Source of the DNA: CAYJLF01 sp964371055
Lineage (GTDB): Bacteria; Eisenbacteria; RBG-16-71-46; CAIMUX01
Direction: 5' to 3'
DNA: 64,000 nucleotides
Assembly (NCBI GenBank): GCA_964371055.1
Contig: CAYJLF010000026.1
Location: 1 to 64,000 of the forward strand
The position numbers and the translations under genes are program-made. This document shows, one piece after another, positions 24,621-33,612 of this stretch (position 1 is the stretch's first letter; each line of letters begins with the position of its first letter). The notes under the pieces were generated by a model. It saw nothing but the letters and a program-made list of their open reading frames with translations, had not been told where the DNA came from and did no database searches.

Positions 24621-27127
24621 GCCAGGCGCCTCCCGGTCAGCTTCCAGGCGGTATGGCCGACCACGGTGAGCGAGCTGATCGGCATCAGGATCGCGGCGAC
24701 CAGAGGATCGATCCTTCCGGTGAAACAGAGGGTGAGCGCCACGACGTTGTAGGCCACGGCGAAGACGAGGTTGGCGTGCACCACGGAGCGAAGGCGTCGC
24801 GCCATCAGGAGCGAGCGGCGCACGGCGCCGATCCCCTCTCCGAGGAAGTAGAGGTCCGCCCGCGCCGGCAGCGCCGGCCGGTCCACCGCCGGCGTGGCGG
24901 TGCAGAACGCGGCGTCGAAACTCGGCGCGTCATTCAGTCCGTCCCCCACCATCAGCGTGTCATCCCGGTCGAGGGCGCGCACCCGTTCCGCCTTGGACCA
25001 CGGGTCGAGGCCCCCCTCGAACCGATCCGGCTCCATGCCCAGCCTGGCGGCGACGGCTTGCGTCTTCCCCGCCTCGTCGCCGCTGAGGAGGTGTACTTCC
25101 ATTCCGCTGTCCCGTAAACCGCGGAGTTCCTCGACCACGTCCGGACGGATCTCCTCGACGAAGGCGAAGGAAGCGACGCGCCGGCCGTCGACGCTGAACC
25201 AGGTCACCGCGTCGATCCCGCCAGCGTCATCGGCCGCCACGCCTTCCGCCGGCGCCGCGAACCCGGGACGTCCCAGGCGCCAGGTCCGGCCGCTCCACTC
25301 ACCGCGCAGACCGAATCCCGGAACCTCGCGGACCTCTTCCTCCTCGGCCGATTCCACCACGAGCGCGGCCTCCGGCCGCTCCCGGCGCACCGCCTCGGCC
25401 AGCGCCCGACTCACCGGGTGGTTGCTCCGCGCGGCGAGGTTGTACAGGATCGAGGCCGCCTCCTCCGGCAGGGAGCGCAATGCGGCGACCGCCTCGGGCC
25501 GGGGCGCGAGACGGCCGAAGGTGATCGTGCCGGTCTTGTCAAAGACGACCTTCCGCACCGCGAGCGCGCGATCGAGGAACGAGTCGCGCCGCAGGAAGAT
25601 GCCGTGACGTTTGAGCGCGAGGTGGGCCAACTCGTGCGCCAGGGGGATGGCCAGCCCCAGCGCACAGGGGCAGGTCACCGCCAGGATCGAGACCGTCACC
25701 CGGATCGCCTGCTCCACGCCCTGTCCGATCCAGAGCGCGAACCCCGCGGTCGCGAAGACGAGCACGGCCAGCACATAGATCGTGCCGACCCGGTGCCACC
25801 ACCGCTCGCCCGCGGCGGCCAGCCTCGCGCGTTGCTCCTCCGCCCGCCCAGGGTCCGCGGTTTCGCCGCCTCCCACCAGGTCGGAGAGGTTCGACTCCGC
25901 GAGGGTCTCGAGCGCGGCGACATGGACCGTGACTTCGGTCGCGTTGATCGCGCCGGCGGGGATCCGATCCCCGGGGACGAAGCGGCGCGGCGCCGACTCT
26001 CCCGTGATCCAGTCCAGCGACAGGTCGGTCGGACGGCGCAGGACGGTCGCGGCCACCGGCACGAACTCCCCGGGCACGATCCAGAGCTCGTCTCCGGGCG
26101 CGATCGCGAGGGCGGGAACCGACTCAACCGACTCGCCCCGCACCCGCTGCACCATGAGGTGGTCGATCCCATCCGCGGCGAGCAGGCTGTTGCGGTTGCG
26201 TTCGAGGACCCGCTCCTGCAGCCAGCGCCCCACCAGCATCAACGTGACGAAGATCGCCACCGTGTCGTAGTAGGCGGCCCGCGGACCGTCCTGGAGGTGC
26301 GCGTAGACCGACCCCGTGAACGCCAGGATGATCCCCAGCGCGATCGGGACGTCGAGGTGCACGAGACCGCGGCGCAGCCCGGTCCAGGCGGCGCGCAGGA
26401 ACGGCCACCCACCGGCGACCACCGCGAAGAGGGTCAGGAGGAAGTTGAGCTGACCGAAGACCGTGTAGATCCGCCCGTCGGACGGCCCGAGGCCGGCATA
26501 GAACGTGAAGCTGAAGATCATCACGTTCATGGCCGCGGCCGCCGTCACCCCCATCCTGATCAGCAGAGTCTGGGAGTGCGCGGGGCGCGACTTCCGGCGC
26601 GGACCGAAGCGATAGCCGAAGCGCTCCGCCTCGGAGAGGTAACCGGCGAGATCGGCCTGACCGGCGTTCCACGTGAACTCCGCCTGCCCCAGCGAGGGGT
26701 TGATCCGCAGGTCGACCGCCCCAGCCTGCCGGAGGTAGAGCTCGCGCAGCAGCCAGACGCAGGCGGCGCAGTGGATCCCCTGGACGTCGAGGGTCAGCCG
26801 CCGCAGGTTCGCCGTCCCGCTGTCGGTCGCGCGCGGAGGTGATCCTTCGCCGGCCTCCAGGAGCAACGGCTCGAGCCAGGCCAGGCCATCGGGGCGGAGC
26901 GTCGCCGGCGGAACCGTTTCACCGCGCCTCAGGTCGTAGTACTGCTGAAGCCCGCGATCGCCGATCAGCTCATACACCCGCCGGCATCCGTCGCAGCAAA
27001 ACTGATCACCCCGTTCGAGGCCGCGCGCGGGAATCCGAAGCCCGCAGTGGAGACAATCGGTCCGGGGAGACGCCGCCGGCGGCGCTACCTCGCTGACGAT
27101 GCTCATCTTCGGGCGGTCGGAAGGCAT
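24608..27127 (-). CDS. ccoI: CcoI, copper-transporting P1B-type ATPase for cbb3 oxidase
   Basis: 839 residues from the ATG at 27127; a TTG at 27175 or an ATG at 27106 are alternatives, none with a clear ribosome binding site. Order of domains: a metal-binding module (C-L-H-C-G ... CCDGCRRVYELI), a heavy-metal-associated domain with CAAC, eight membrane segments with the CPC motif, phosphorylation site DKTGT, and GDGLNDA near the C-terminus. The family exports copper to the periplasm for assembly of the oxidase, consistent with its place at the head of the cco genes. Confidence 0.93.
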   Translation of the reverse strand: MPSDRPKMSIVSEVAPPAASPRTDCLHCGLRIPARGLERGDQFCCDGCRRVYELIGDRGLQQYYDLRRGETVPPATLRPDGLAWLEPLLLEAGEGSPPRATDSGTANLRRLTLDVQGIHCAACVWLLRELYLRQAGAVDLRINPSLGQAEFTWNAGQADLAGYLSEAERFGYRFGPRRKSRPAHSQTLLIRMGVTAAAAMNVMIFSFTFYAGLGPSDGRIYTVFGQLNFLLTLFAVVAGGWPFLRAAWTGLRRGLVHLDVPIALGIILAFTGSVYAHLQDGPRAAYYDTVAIFVTLMLVGRWLQERVLERNRNSLLAADGIDHLMVQRVRGESVESVPALAIAPGDELWIVPGEFVPVAATVLRRPTDLSLDWITGESAPRRFVPGDRIPAGAINATEVTVHVAALETLAESNLSDLVGGGETADPGRAEEQRARLAAAGERWWHRVGTIYVLAVLVFATAGFALWIGQGVEQAIRVTVSILAVTCPCALGLAIPLAHELAHLALKRHGIFLRRDSFLDRALAVRKVVFDKTGTITFGRLAPRPEAVAALRSLPEEAASILYNLAARSNHPVSRALAEAVRRERPEAALVVESAEEEEVREVPGFGLRGEWSGRTWRLGRPGFAAPAEGVAADDAGGIDAVTWFSVDGRRVASFAFVEEIRPDVVEELRGLRDSGMEVHLLSGDEAGKTQAVAARLGMEPDRFEGGLDPWSKAERVRALDRDDTLMVGDGLNDAPSFDAAFCTATPAVDRPALPARADLYFLGEGIGAVRRSLLMARRLRSVVHANLVFAVAYNVVALTLCFTGRIDPLVAAILMPISSLTVVGHTAWKLTGRRLAWMS

Positions 27128-27187
27128 AGCCGGAGAGTCTACCACGGCCGGGGGGGCCGAGATGTCCTCTTTCAACGGAGGATTCGG

Positions 27188-27958
27188 CTACCAGAGAACG
27201 ACCGACTTCACGAGCGGCAGCGTGAACTCCAGGTGCCGTACGACCCCCAGCGCGGCCAGACCGCGCAACCCAAGCTGAGCCCCCACGGTCAGCACCAGGA
27301 TCGCACCGATGCGATAGAGTCGCTGGCGCGTCGACGGGGGGAGCATCCCGGCTCCAAAGCCGAGCGCGATCAGCGCCGGGATCGTCCCCAGCCCGTAGGC
27401 CAGCATCGAGACGGCTCCCGCGACCGGCTCTCCCGTCCCCGCGGCGCCGAGCGCCACCGCCGCCACGGGGCCACACGGGAGGAAGCCGTTCGCGACACCG
27501 AGCGCCACGAGCCGCATCCGCCCCGGCGCGCGGAGGAGGGAACGCATGACGCGCGTGACCGCACCACCGACCGAGGAGCGCTCCACCCAGCGCTGGGTCG
27601 GCAGCCAGCCGAGCAGCCCGAGCCCCAGCAGGATCATGAGGGCTCCGGCGACAAGCGAGATCCATCCCTGGATCGGCGCCGCTCGTCCCAGCTGGATGGC
27701 GGCGGACCCGAGCAGGCCCAGCACCGCGCCGATCACTCCGTAGCTCGCGATGCGTCCCGTGTGATAGAGCAGAAGCGTCAGGGCATGCCCCCACCGGGAA
27801 CGATCGAGCGGACGCCGCGCCAGCGAGACGGCCGAGACGATCGGCCCGCACATGCCCAGGCAGTGTCCCAGGCTCATGAGAAAGCCGGTGCCGATCAGAA
27901 GGCCGATGGCGAGGGGCGGCGGGGTGGCCGCCGGCTGGCAGCAGGCTGGGACGCTCAT
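27188..27958 (-). CDS. SafE/TauE-like membrane protein
   Basis: 256 residues from the ATG at 27958 (an upstream frame is open but unsupported). Six membrane segments, with the paired motifs GHCLGMCGP and FLPCGPV typical of the sulfite exporter TauE/SafE and DsbD-related group. Members of this group are regularly found beside ccoI/ccoS and probably take part in copper or thiol handling during cytochrome maturation. It precedes ccoI by about 60 bp on the same strand and may be the first gene of the operon. Confidence 0.82.
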   Translation of the reverse strand: MSVPACCQPAATPPPLAIGLLIGTGFLMSLGHCLGMCGPIVSAVSLARRPLDRSRWGHALTLLLYHTGRIASYGVIGAVLGLLGSAAIQLGRAAPIQGWISLVAGALMILLGLGLLGWLPTQRWVERSSVGGAVTRVMRSLLRAPGRMRLVALGVANGFLPCGPVAAVALGAAGTGEPVAGAVSMLAYGLGTIPALIALGFGAGMLPPSTRQRLYRIGAILVLTVGAQLGLRGLAALGVVRHLEFTLPLVKSVVLW

Positions 27959-28140
27959 GGCGTCGGGAGCATAGCACTGCGGCAGGGCCTGCGCTCTTTC
28001 GGGCATCACGGCAGGCATCGATGAACAGGCCCGTCCATGAGACGGGGGCTTGACGCACGTAGCGGTGGTGTTCACGCTCCGGAGGCCATTGTTGCGGATC
28101 ATATCGATCCGGCCGATGAGCCGGAGGGAGAAAGCAGTCT

Positions 28141-28482
28141 ATGCCAAAGCGCAAAGAGTTGAAGGCGGCTCCGCGCTTTAGTTCGGAGGCGGAGGAGCAG
28201 GCGTACTGGGATGAGCACGACCTGGTCGACTACGCGGACTGGTCGGAGGCGAAGGTCGCCGTCTTTCCGAACCTGAAGCCATCGACCGAGACGATCTCCC
28301 TTCGGCTCCCGTTGGGCCTGTTGGCAGAGCTGAAGCGCCTGGCGAACAAACGCGACATCCCTTACCAATCGCTCCTGAAGGTGTTTCTAGCCGAGCGCCT
28401 GGCTCGAGAGCGGACGCAAGAGCGTGGGCGAGTGCCCGACAAGCGCATGCAGCCGCCGGCTCGTAAGGCTCGCCGCGGCTGA
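28141..28482 (+). CDS. BrnA-type / CopG-like antitoxin, unpaired
   Basis: 113 residues. The pattern S-E-A-E-E-Q-A-Y-W-D-E-H-D, then F-P-N-L-K-P-S-T-E-T-I-S-L-R-L-P followed by a helix-helix segment (ELKRLANKRDIPYQSLLKVFLAERL) is the BrnA/CopG antitoxin layout: a disordered toxin-binding N-terminus and a ribbon-helix-helix DNA-binding domain. BrnT-type toxin genes usually sit just upstream, but here the upstream 40 bp hold none and the next upstream gene is divergent. The C-terminus has an Arg/Lys-rich extension. It may be a solitary regulator. Confidence 0.8.
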   Translation: MPKRKELKAAPRFSSEAEEQAYWDEHDLVDYADWSEAKVAVFPNLKPSTETISLRLPLGLLAELKRLANKRDIPYQSLLKVFLAERLARERTQERGRVPDKRMQPPARKARRG

Positions 28483-28529
28483 TACACAACGTTGGACTTT
28501 CGGTCGAATCGGGCCGGCCCCGGCCCCCA

Positions 28530-29351
28530 TCAGGTGCCCCCGGTGCTCCCCAGCAGGTACTCGCGATACTCCGCGACCACCTCGAAGCCCAGGCGGTGGT
28601 AGCAGGCCAGCGCCGGTTCGTTGCTGGCCATCACATTCAGCCCGATCGACCCGGCCGTCTCCAGCAACGACAGGCAGAGCGCCGCCGTCGCGGCGGTAGC
28701 TAACCCCAGGCCGCGGCACCCCGGATGCGTCGCGATGTTCCCCAGGCAGGCGACCCGCATCGACGGCGCGTAGACGTGGACTCCGGCCACCGTCGTCAGT
28801 CGCCCGTCGATCGTGATGCCGGCGTATTGCCCGGTCTCCAGCATGCGGGGCTCGAACCAGCCCTGCGGATAGGCCTCGCGGTAGAAGGCCAGAACCTCCT
28901 CGCGATCCTCCGGACGCAGCCAGCGGACCTCGCCGCGCGGCGGTCGCGCCGCCGCCCGCAGCCGTTCCCGGTCCGGCTGCAACAGACCCATCTTGAGGTG
29001 CAGGCCGTGCTCCTCGATCTGCCAGCCGCCGCGGAACAGGTCGATCAGCTCACCGCTGACGTGGGCATAGAACTCCGCCGGCATCGACGGCGCGAGTTCC
29101 TCGAGCAGCCGGCGGATCGCGGGCTCCTCTTCGGCACGCCCCAGGGCCAGGAGGATCGGCAGCGGACCGCCGCGATAGAGGAGCACCATCGCTCGCGGGG
29201 CTGCGCCGTCCCCGACGAGCGCCGGCCACTCCGTGTGCGGCCAGAAGAAGTCGTCCAGGTCGCCCAGCTCGTACAGGTGCAGCCATGCATCGCGGCGGTA
29301 GAACGCCTCGATGACGGCCCGATCGTGGACCGGAATCGGTATGCGCGGCAA
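28530..29351 (-). CDS. GNAT family N-acetyltransferase
   Basis: 273 residues from a TTG at 29351; the TTG is supported by caggaggg seven bases upstream. The C-terminal half carries the acetyl-CoA motif (N-I-A-T-H-P-G-C-R-G-L-G-L-A) and a downstream N-E-P-A-L-A-C-Y-H-R-L-G-F, both standard GNAT elements. The N-terminal half is a degenerate second domain, as in tandem GNAT proteins. The substrate cannot be told. Converges on the antitoxin gene with a 47-bp gap. Confidence 0.88.
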   Translation of the reverse strand: MPRIPIPVHDRAVIEAFYRRDAWLHLYELGDLDDFFWPHTEWPALVGDGAAPRAMVLLYRGGPLPILLALGRAEEEPAIRRLLEELAPSMPAEFYAHVSGELIDLFRGGWQIEEHGLHLKMGLLQPDRERLRAAARPPRGEVRWLRPEDREEVLAFYREAYPQGWFEPRMLETGQYAGITIDGRLTTVAGVHVYAPSMRVACLGNIATHPGCRGLGLATAATAALCLSLLETAGSIGLNVMASNEPALACYHRLGFEVVAEYREYLLGSTGGT

Positions 29352-29389
29352 CGCGGCCCTCCTGGCCCGGCACGGGTTGAACCCGCGAG

Positions 29390-31720
29390 CTAATGGATCA
29401 CGAGGAACTTCCGCTCCGAGCGCCGATCTCCCACCTCGAGCCGCGCGAAATAGAGTCCGGGGGAGAGATCAGAGACGCTCGAGGAGCTCTCGATCACCCG
29501 TCCGGGCAGCACGCCGGCGCCGACCGCGTCGTGACGCACGACGTTCGCCAACCGTCCCTGCACGTCGTAGATCGAGAGACTCACGCTCTCCCCCGCCCTC
29601 GCGCTCGAAGGCACGGTGAATCGGACACGCACGGCATCCCGCACGGGGTTCGGGCCGAGCGACTCGATCCCGCGCCACTCGACTGGCCCCAGATCACCCG
29701 CGACATCCGACTCGCCGGTGATCTGCAGCTCCTTCGGCGCGCTCCAGGCCGAGGTCTGCCCCTCCGCGTCGATGGACTGCACCAGGTAGGAGAACGTCCC
29801 GTTCGCATGGGTGTTGAAGGTGTACTGCGCCGCCGGCAGGTTGGTCGCCACCGTCGTCTCGGTCGTGAAGAGATCGACCGGCTGGATGTCGTCGACGTAC
29901 CATCCCTCGTTGTAGGTGTAGCCGTCGGTGCTGTAGCGGAAGCGGAACCAGATCGTCTGCCCCTCGTAGGCCGCGAGGGAGAAGGTCGCCTGCACCCAGT
30001 TGCTCGATCCCGTGATCCCGTTTCCGATGTTGCGGTTGTTGGGATCGCTGTTGCTGGTGATGCTGCCGGGGATCGCGACGAAGCTGCGGGCGTCGGTGGC
30101 CACCTCGACGTACCCGTAATCCCACTGGTTCTCCATGTTGTACCAGGTCCAGAACTTCAGCTGATCGCCCGGCTGCACCTTGTACCCGCGCTTGCTGACG
30201 AGCACGTTGTTCAGCTTGTCCCCCGCGCCCCCTTTGAAGCTGTGCGTGGCCGAGTGGCTGCGGTTGGTGACGAGAGTCCATCCGTCGGCGGTCCAGCGCG
30301 ACGCGGTGTTCCCCTCCAGGTCGTCGGCGCCGATCGTGTGCCCCGTCGCCTCGACCAGGTTCCAGCTCACCGCGGGGTTGTCGGCATCGGGAAGCGGCGT
30401 GCTCCAGGTGAGGGTGAACGGCACGCCGACCGTGGAGCCGCCGTCGATCCGGGGGAGCCCGGGCGGCATCGCCCGCAGCGGGTTGTCCGCCAGTTCGATC
30501 ATCTGGAGGTTCGCCTCGCGGTTCTCCGCCACCAGCGCCGGGATGCGCGACTCCGCCGGCCAGAAGCCATCGGTATCGGTCCCCACCTCGCTGACGAAGG
30601 CATAGATCTTCGGCTTCAGGACTTCGTCCTGCTGCATCCAGTCGTTGGCGTCGCCGTTGACGAGGTAGAGCAGCTCCCAGGAGGTGCCGGTGTTGTAGCC
30701 GCTCGTCGCGCGGCGGATCCGCCCCAGCTCGAGACACTCGTCGTAGTCGCCGTTGTGGACGTTGTTGTGCCCGGGGGCGAAGTTGTGCAGGCCGCCGTAG
30801 GCGTGGTAGTTCAACGCCAGCTTGAAGTGCCGGGAGACGACGAAATCGCGCATCGCGGCCGTCTCCGGCTCGCTGAACGGCCCGGTTCCGCGGTAGGTCT
30901 CGTCGCCGCCGTACGGGCTGCTTCCCTCGTTGTCGTATCCCCAGTTGTAGCCGAAGTTGCGGTTCAGGTCGACGCCGTAGCTGCCGCCGTTGTTCCGGCG
31001 GTTCTTCCGCCACATTCCGCCACCGTTGGGATTGGTCTGGCGGTTGTACTCCACTCCGTCGGGGTTCACGACCGGCAGAATCCAGGTCTCCCGCGTGTCG
31101 ACGAGCGTGGTGGCGCGGGGATCGGTGCCGTAGCCGTTCAGCAGGTACTGGGCCAGGTCGTACAGCACCTCGAAGGAGATCGGCTCGCGCGCGTGGATGT
31201 AGGCGTTGAAGAAGATCTCCGGCTCGTCCTCATCGACGTTGGGGTTGTCGGAGATCTTGTAGATCCAGATCGGCCGCCCCTCGATCGTGGTGCCGATGCT
31301 CTGCTTCGCCGTGATCAGGGCCGGGTGGGCCGCGACCAGGGCATCCATCGCGGCGATCGCCTCGGTGTAGGTGTGGTAGGCCCCGAAGTCGACGCGCGCG
31401 CCCGACTCCAGCCGGGAGGCATAGTACGACTCGAGATCATTGATCCTCGTCTCGACCCGGAACCGGTGCGTCAGCAGAGCCACGCGTCTCGCCTCTTCGG
31501 CGGCAAACTCCACGTAACCCTCGCCCGCGACGACGCCCTCGTCGGTCGCTTCGGGCGCCAGGCTCAGAAGCCGCATGTAGTCGGCCTTGTCGGCCGGATA
31601 GACCCGCAGAAGCTGGGTGGCGGCGTCAGCCGGGCCGGCCAACAGGGCCGTCAGGGCGAGCAGCGCGAAGAGCAGAACCGGGAGCCGAAGGGTGTAGGAG
31701 CCAAAGGATGCGCGGACCAT
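29390..31720 (-). CDS. Secreted M14 zinc carboxypeptidase with C-terminal sorting domain
   Basis: 776 residues from the ATG at 31720 (ggggagg five bases ahead). A signal peptide (LLFALLALTALLAGPADA) precedes an M14 domain: zinc ligands H176 and E179 in HAREP and H306 in NYHAYGG, the D-L-N-R-N-F motif at 251-256 and the catalytic E378 in S-E-V-G-T. A jelly-roll (MAM-like or immune-inhibitor-A-like) module follows at about 510-660. The C-terminus (GPNPVRDAVRVRF, then LSPGLYFARLEVG) is a FlgD-like/type IX-type sorting domain. It should digest extracellular peptides from their C-termini. Confidence 0.93.
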   Translation of the reverse strand: MVRASFGSYTLRLPVLLFALLALTALLAGPADAATQLLRVYPADKADYMRLLSLAPEATDEGVVAGEGYVEFAAEEARRVALLTHRFRVETRINDLESYYASRLESGARVDFGAYHTYTEAIAAMDALVAAHPALITAKQSIGTTIEGRPIWIYKISDNPNVDEDEPEIFFNAYIHAREPISFEVLYDLAQYLLNGYGTDPRATTLVDTRETWILPVVNPDGVEYNRQTNPNGGGMWRKNRRNNGGSYGVDLNRNFGYNWGYDNEGSSPYGGDETYRGTGPFSEPETAAMRDFVVSRHFKLALNYHAYGGLHNFAPGHNNVHNGDYDECLELGRIRRATSGYNTGTSWELLYLVNGDANDWMQQDEVLKPKIYAFVSEVGTDTDGFWPAESRIPALVAENREANLQMIELADNPLRAMPPGLPRIDGGSTVGVPFTLTWSTPLPDADNPAVSWNLVEATGHTIGADDLEGNTASRWTADGWTLVTNRSHSATHSFKGGAGDKLNNVLVSKRGYKVQPGDQLKFWTWYNMENQWDYGYVEVATDARSFVAIPGSITSNSDPNNRNIGNGITGSSNWVQATFSLAAYEGQTIWFRFRYSTDGYTYNEGWYVDDIQPVDLFTTETTVATNLPAAQYTFNTHANGTFSYLVQSIDAEGQTSAWSAPKELQITGESDVAGDLGPVEWRGIESLGPNPVRDAVRVRFTVPSSARAGESVSLSIYDVQGRLANVVRHDAVGAGVLPGRVIESSSSVSDLSPGLYFARLEVGDRRSERKFLVIH

Positions 31721-31964
31721 GGAGCCTCCCCGAAGAATGAGCGGTTGAAGCCGGGCCAGCCGCCGGTGTGGCTCCGGCGGGGTCTCCATATTGTAGCACC
31801 ACATTCCCAAGGGCCCCCTGGTCACACCGGGCCGCGGAGTCACACCACCAGATCGCCCCCTTCCTTCGCGCGCCCACCCACCCCGCGACCCGGCTCCGCG
31901 CTAATCGGCCATCGATGCGCCGCTTAGGCCAATCGACGAGCGCCCCTCGCTTCCTGGCCCGAAT

Positions 31965-31980
31965 TGGCACGCCGGCTGCA
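31965..31980 (+). promoter_or_regulatory. Sigma-54 (RpoN) promoter
   Basis: ttggcacgccggctgca has GG at 31966-31967, exactly ten bases, then GC at 31978-31979: the -24/-12 geometry of sigma-54, with the full tggcacg box and one mismatch in the ttgca box. It lies about 83 bases upstream of the ATG of the barrel protein at 32063. The sequence through cact.ccc.ggtt is almost identical to the site at 38923-38938. The rest of the 31721-32062 gap shows nothing further. Confidence 0.75.
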
Positions 31981-32062
31981 CTTCCCGGTTCGTACGCCCG
32001 CCGGCCAGTCGACCCGGGCACAGACGCGGGGAACCGCGGAAATGGAAAGGAAAGGATCTGCC

Positions 32063-32743
32063 ATGTCCAGCCAGGAGACCACCATCATCGCCCGGAGCGA
32101 TTCAGCCCGGTTCGTTCGTACCATCACGGCCGCCGTCGCGCTCGCCTTCGCTCTCGTCGTCGCGCTCGTCACGACGCTCACCGGCCCGGCTTTCGCGGTC
32201 GAGTTGACCCCCGCCGAGGGCGCCTCGCGCTTCTCGCCCCTCGGCTTCAAGGGCGCGCTCGGCCTCGGCACGCTCGAGCCGTCGGACGGCCAGCGCCTCG
32301 ACCAGGGGGGCGCCTCGTTCCTGGCCCTGGGATACGGAGTCGATCCCAACGTCACCCTGTGGCTGACCGCGTTCGGATCGGAGCACGAGCAGCTCGGCGC
32401 GCGGGAGGCCGGCAAGCGGATGTCGGACGCCGGCGGACTCGAGGTGAGCCTGCAGTACTCCCTCGGGACGCACCGACGCCTGCAGCCGTACGGCCGGATC
32501 GGCCTCGGCGCCTACTCGGTCGAAGATCGCAAGACTCATGACGCGATGTTCGGCGGCGGCGTGCGGGTCGGCATCGGCGCCGACTACTTCTTCTCCCGCC
32601 GCTGCGGGGTGGGACTCGAGCTGGTCGCCCGCGGCGTCGAGTACTCCGAGAACCGCCTCGGCAAGGACGGCGACTTCGAGGATCTCCCCGAGAAGGTCAG
32701 CGCCAACAGCGGCGGCGTGGTCTTCACGTTCACGGTACAGTAG
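32063..32743 (+). CDS. Outer-membrane beta-barrel protein (OmpA-like small porin)
   Basis: 226 residues from the ATG at 32063, preceded by aaaggaaagga. A long signal peptide (Arg-rich start, then ALVVALVTTLTGPAFA) is followed by repeated amphipathic strands and short turns (FLALGYGVDPNVTLWLTAFG, LQPYGRIGLGAYSVED, VGIGADYFFSRRCGVGLELV) ending in F-T-F-T-V-Q. This fits an eight- or ten-strand barrel. A sigma-54 promoter lies upstream, so expression probably needs one of the NtrC-type activators. Confidence 0.78.
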   Translation: MSSQETTIIARSDSARFVRTITAAVALAFALVVALVTTLTGPAFAVELTPAEGASRFSPLGFKGALGLGTLEPSDGQRLDQGGASFLALGYGVDPNVTLWLTAFGSEHEQLGAREAGKRMSDAGGLEVSLQYSLGTHRRLQPYGRIGLGAYSVEDRKTHDAMFGGGVRVGIGADYFFSRRCGVGLELVARGVEYSENRLGKDGDFEDLPEKVSANSGGVVFTFTVQ

Positions 32744-32845
32744 AGGCGCATTAGCGGCCGCCGGCGGGACACCGGCCGCGCTCGCCCCCACCCACCACGC
32801 CCGCGCTGCCCCAACCGGCGGCGCGGGCATCTTCATCGTCCCCGA

Positions 32846-33607
32846 TCAGAAATCGAACAGCAGCGACACGCGGAACAACTCCGCCCGGCCGCGATGCCCG
32901 ACCGGACGCATCTCTTCTTCCGAGCCTCTCCGTTCGGCGATCTCCTGGTCGACATTGATCGCCGCGTAGAGATAGTCCGCCTGCAGCGACCAGCGCCGGG
33001 AGAGGTGCACCAGGAGGCCGGCGCCGGCATCCCCGCTCGAGCCGGCGTAGACCACGTCCTCGCCCTCGTCCATCCCGAAGACCGCCATCGTGCCGCTCAG
33101 GCCGCCGGCCAGATAGGGCTCCCACCAACGCCCGAGGACCAACGGCACGTAGCCGGTACAGCGGGCGACCGCCGTCAGGGCATGCGCCCCCGCCGGCCGG
33201 GCGGGACGGCCGGCGATGCCCAGGCTGACCTCTCCGCGAAAGCGCGGCCCGAACCTGTATCCCACGGCGATCGTCCCGCCGCTCCCCCAGGCGTCGTACT
33301 CGATTCCGCTCTCCGGCAGGATCGCCGCGGGGTCGAGCGAGAGGTGCAGCTCTTCGCGCTGAAAGCCGAACCCGAAGTACCAGTTCCGGTCCCGGCCCGC
33401 TTCGGCGTCGGCCGGCGCGCCCGCGGGAACCTCCGCCTGGCCCGACGAAGCCAGCGGCGTCGCGAGAGCGAGCCAGACCGAGAGTGCGCCGGCCAGCCCG
33501 ATAGCTGGGCGCCGCTGATGCTGCCGGTGCCGCGCGCGCGGCCCGAACTGCACGCACCGCGCGCCCCGACCGCGCGGACCCCGGCTCTCTCCGCGTCGCG
33601 TCTTCAT
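32846..33607 (-). CDS. Outer-membrane beta-barrel protein
   Basis: 253 residues from the ATG at 33607, with an Arg-rich N-terminus and a signal peptide around GALSVWLALATPLASSGQA. Alternating strands (WYFGFGFQREELHLSL, GTIAVGYRFGPRFRGEVSLGIAG, WSLQADYLYAAI) end with V-S-L-L-F-D-F, a terminal Phe typical of outer-membrane barrels. The gene starts 5 bp after the sigma-54 activator stop, so it is the last member of that operon and may be a sensor-linked or regulated surface protein. Confidence 0.75.
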   Translation of the reverse strand: MKTRRGESRGPRGRGARCVQFGPRARHRQHQRRPAIGLAGALSVWLALATPLASSGQAEVPAGAPADAEAGRDRNWYFGFGFQREELHLSLDPAAILPESGIEYDAWGSGGTIAVGYRFGPRFRGEVSLGIAGRPARPAGAHALTAVARCTGYVPLVLGRWWEPYLAGGLSGTMAVFGMDEGEDVVYAGSSGDAGAGLLVHLSRRWSLQADYLYAAINVDQEIAERRGSEEEMRPVGHRGRAELFRVSLLFDF

Positions 33608-33612
33608 CGTCC

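Noticed and set aside
28493..28500. GTTRRRY box (gttggac) after the BrnA-type gene, as a further attC
   Set aside because: A single 7-base match with no partner box or arms; the neighbouring genes are not cassette-like.
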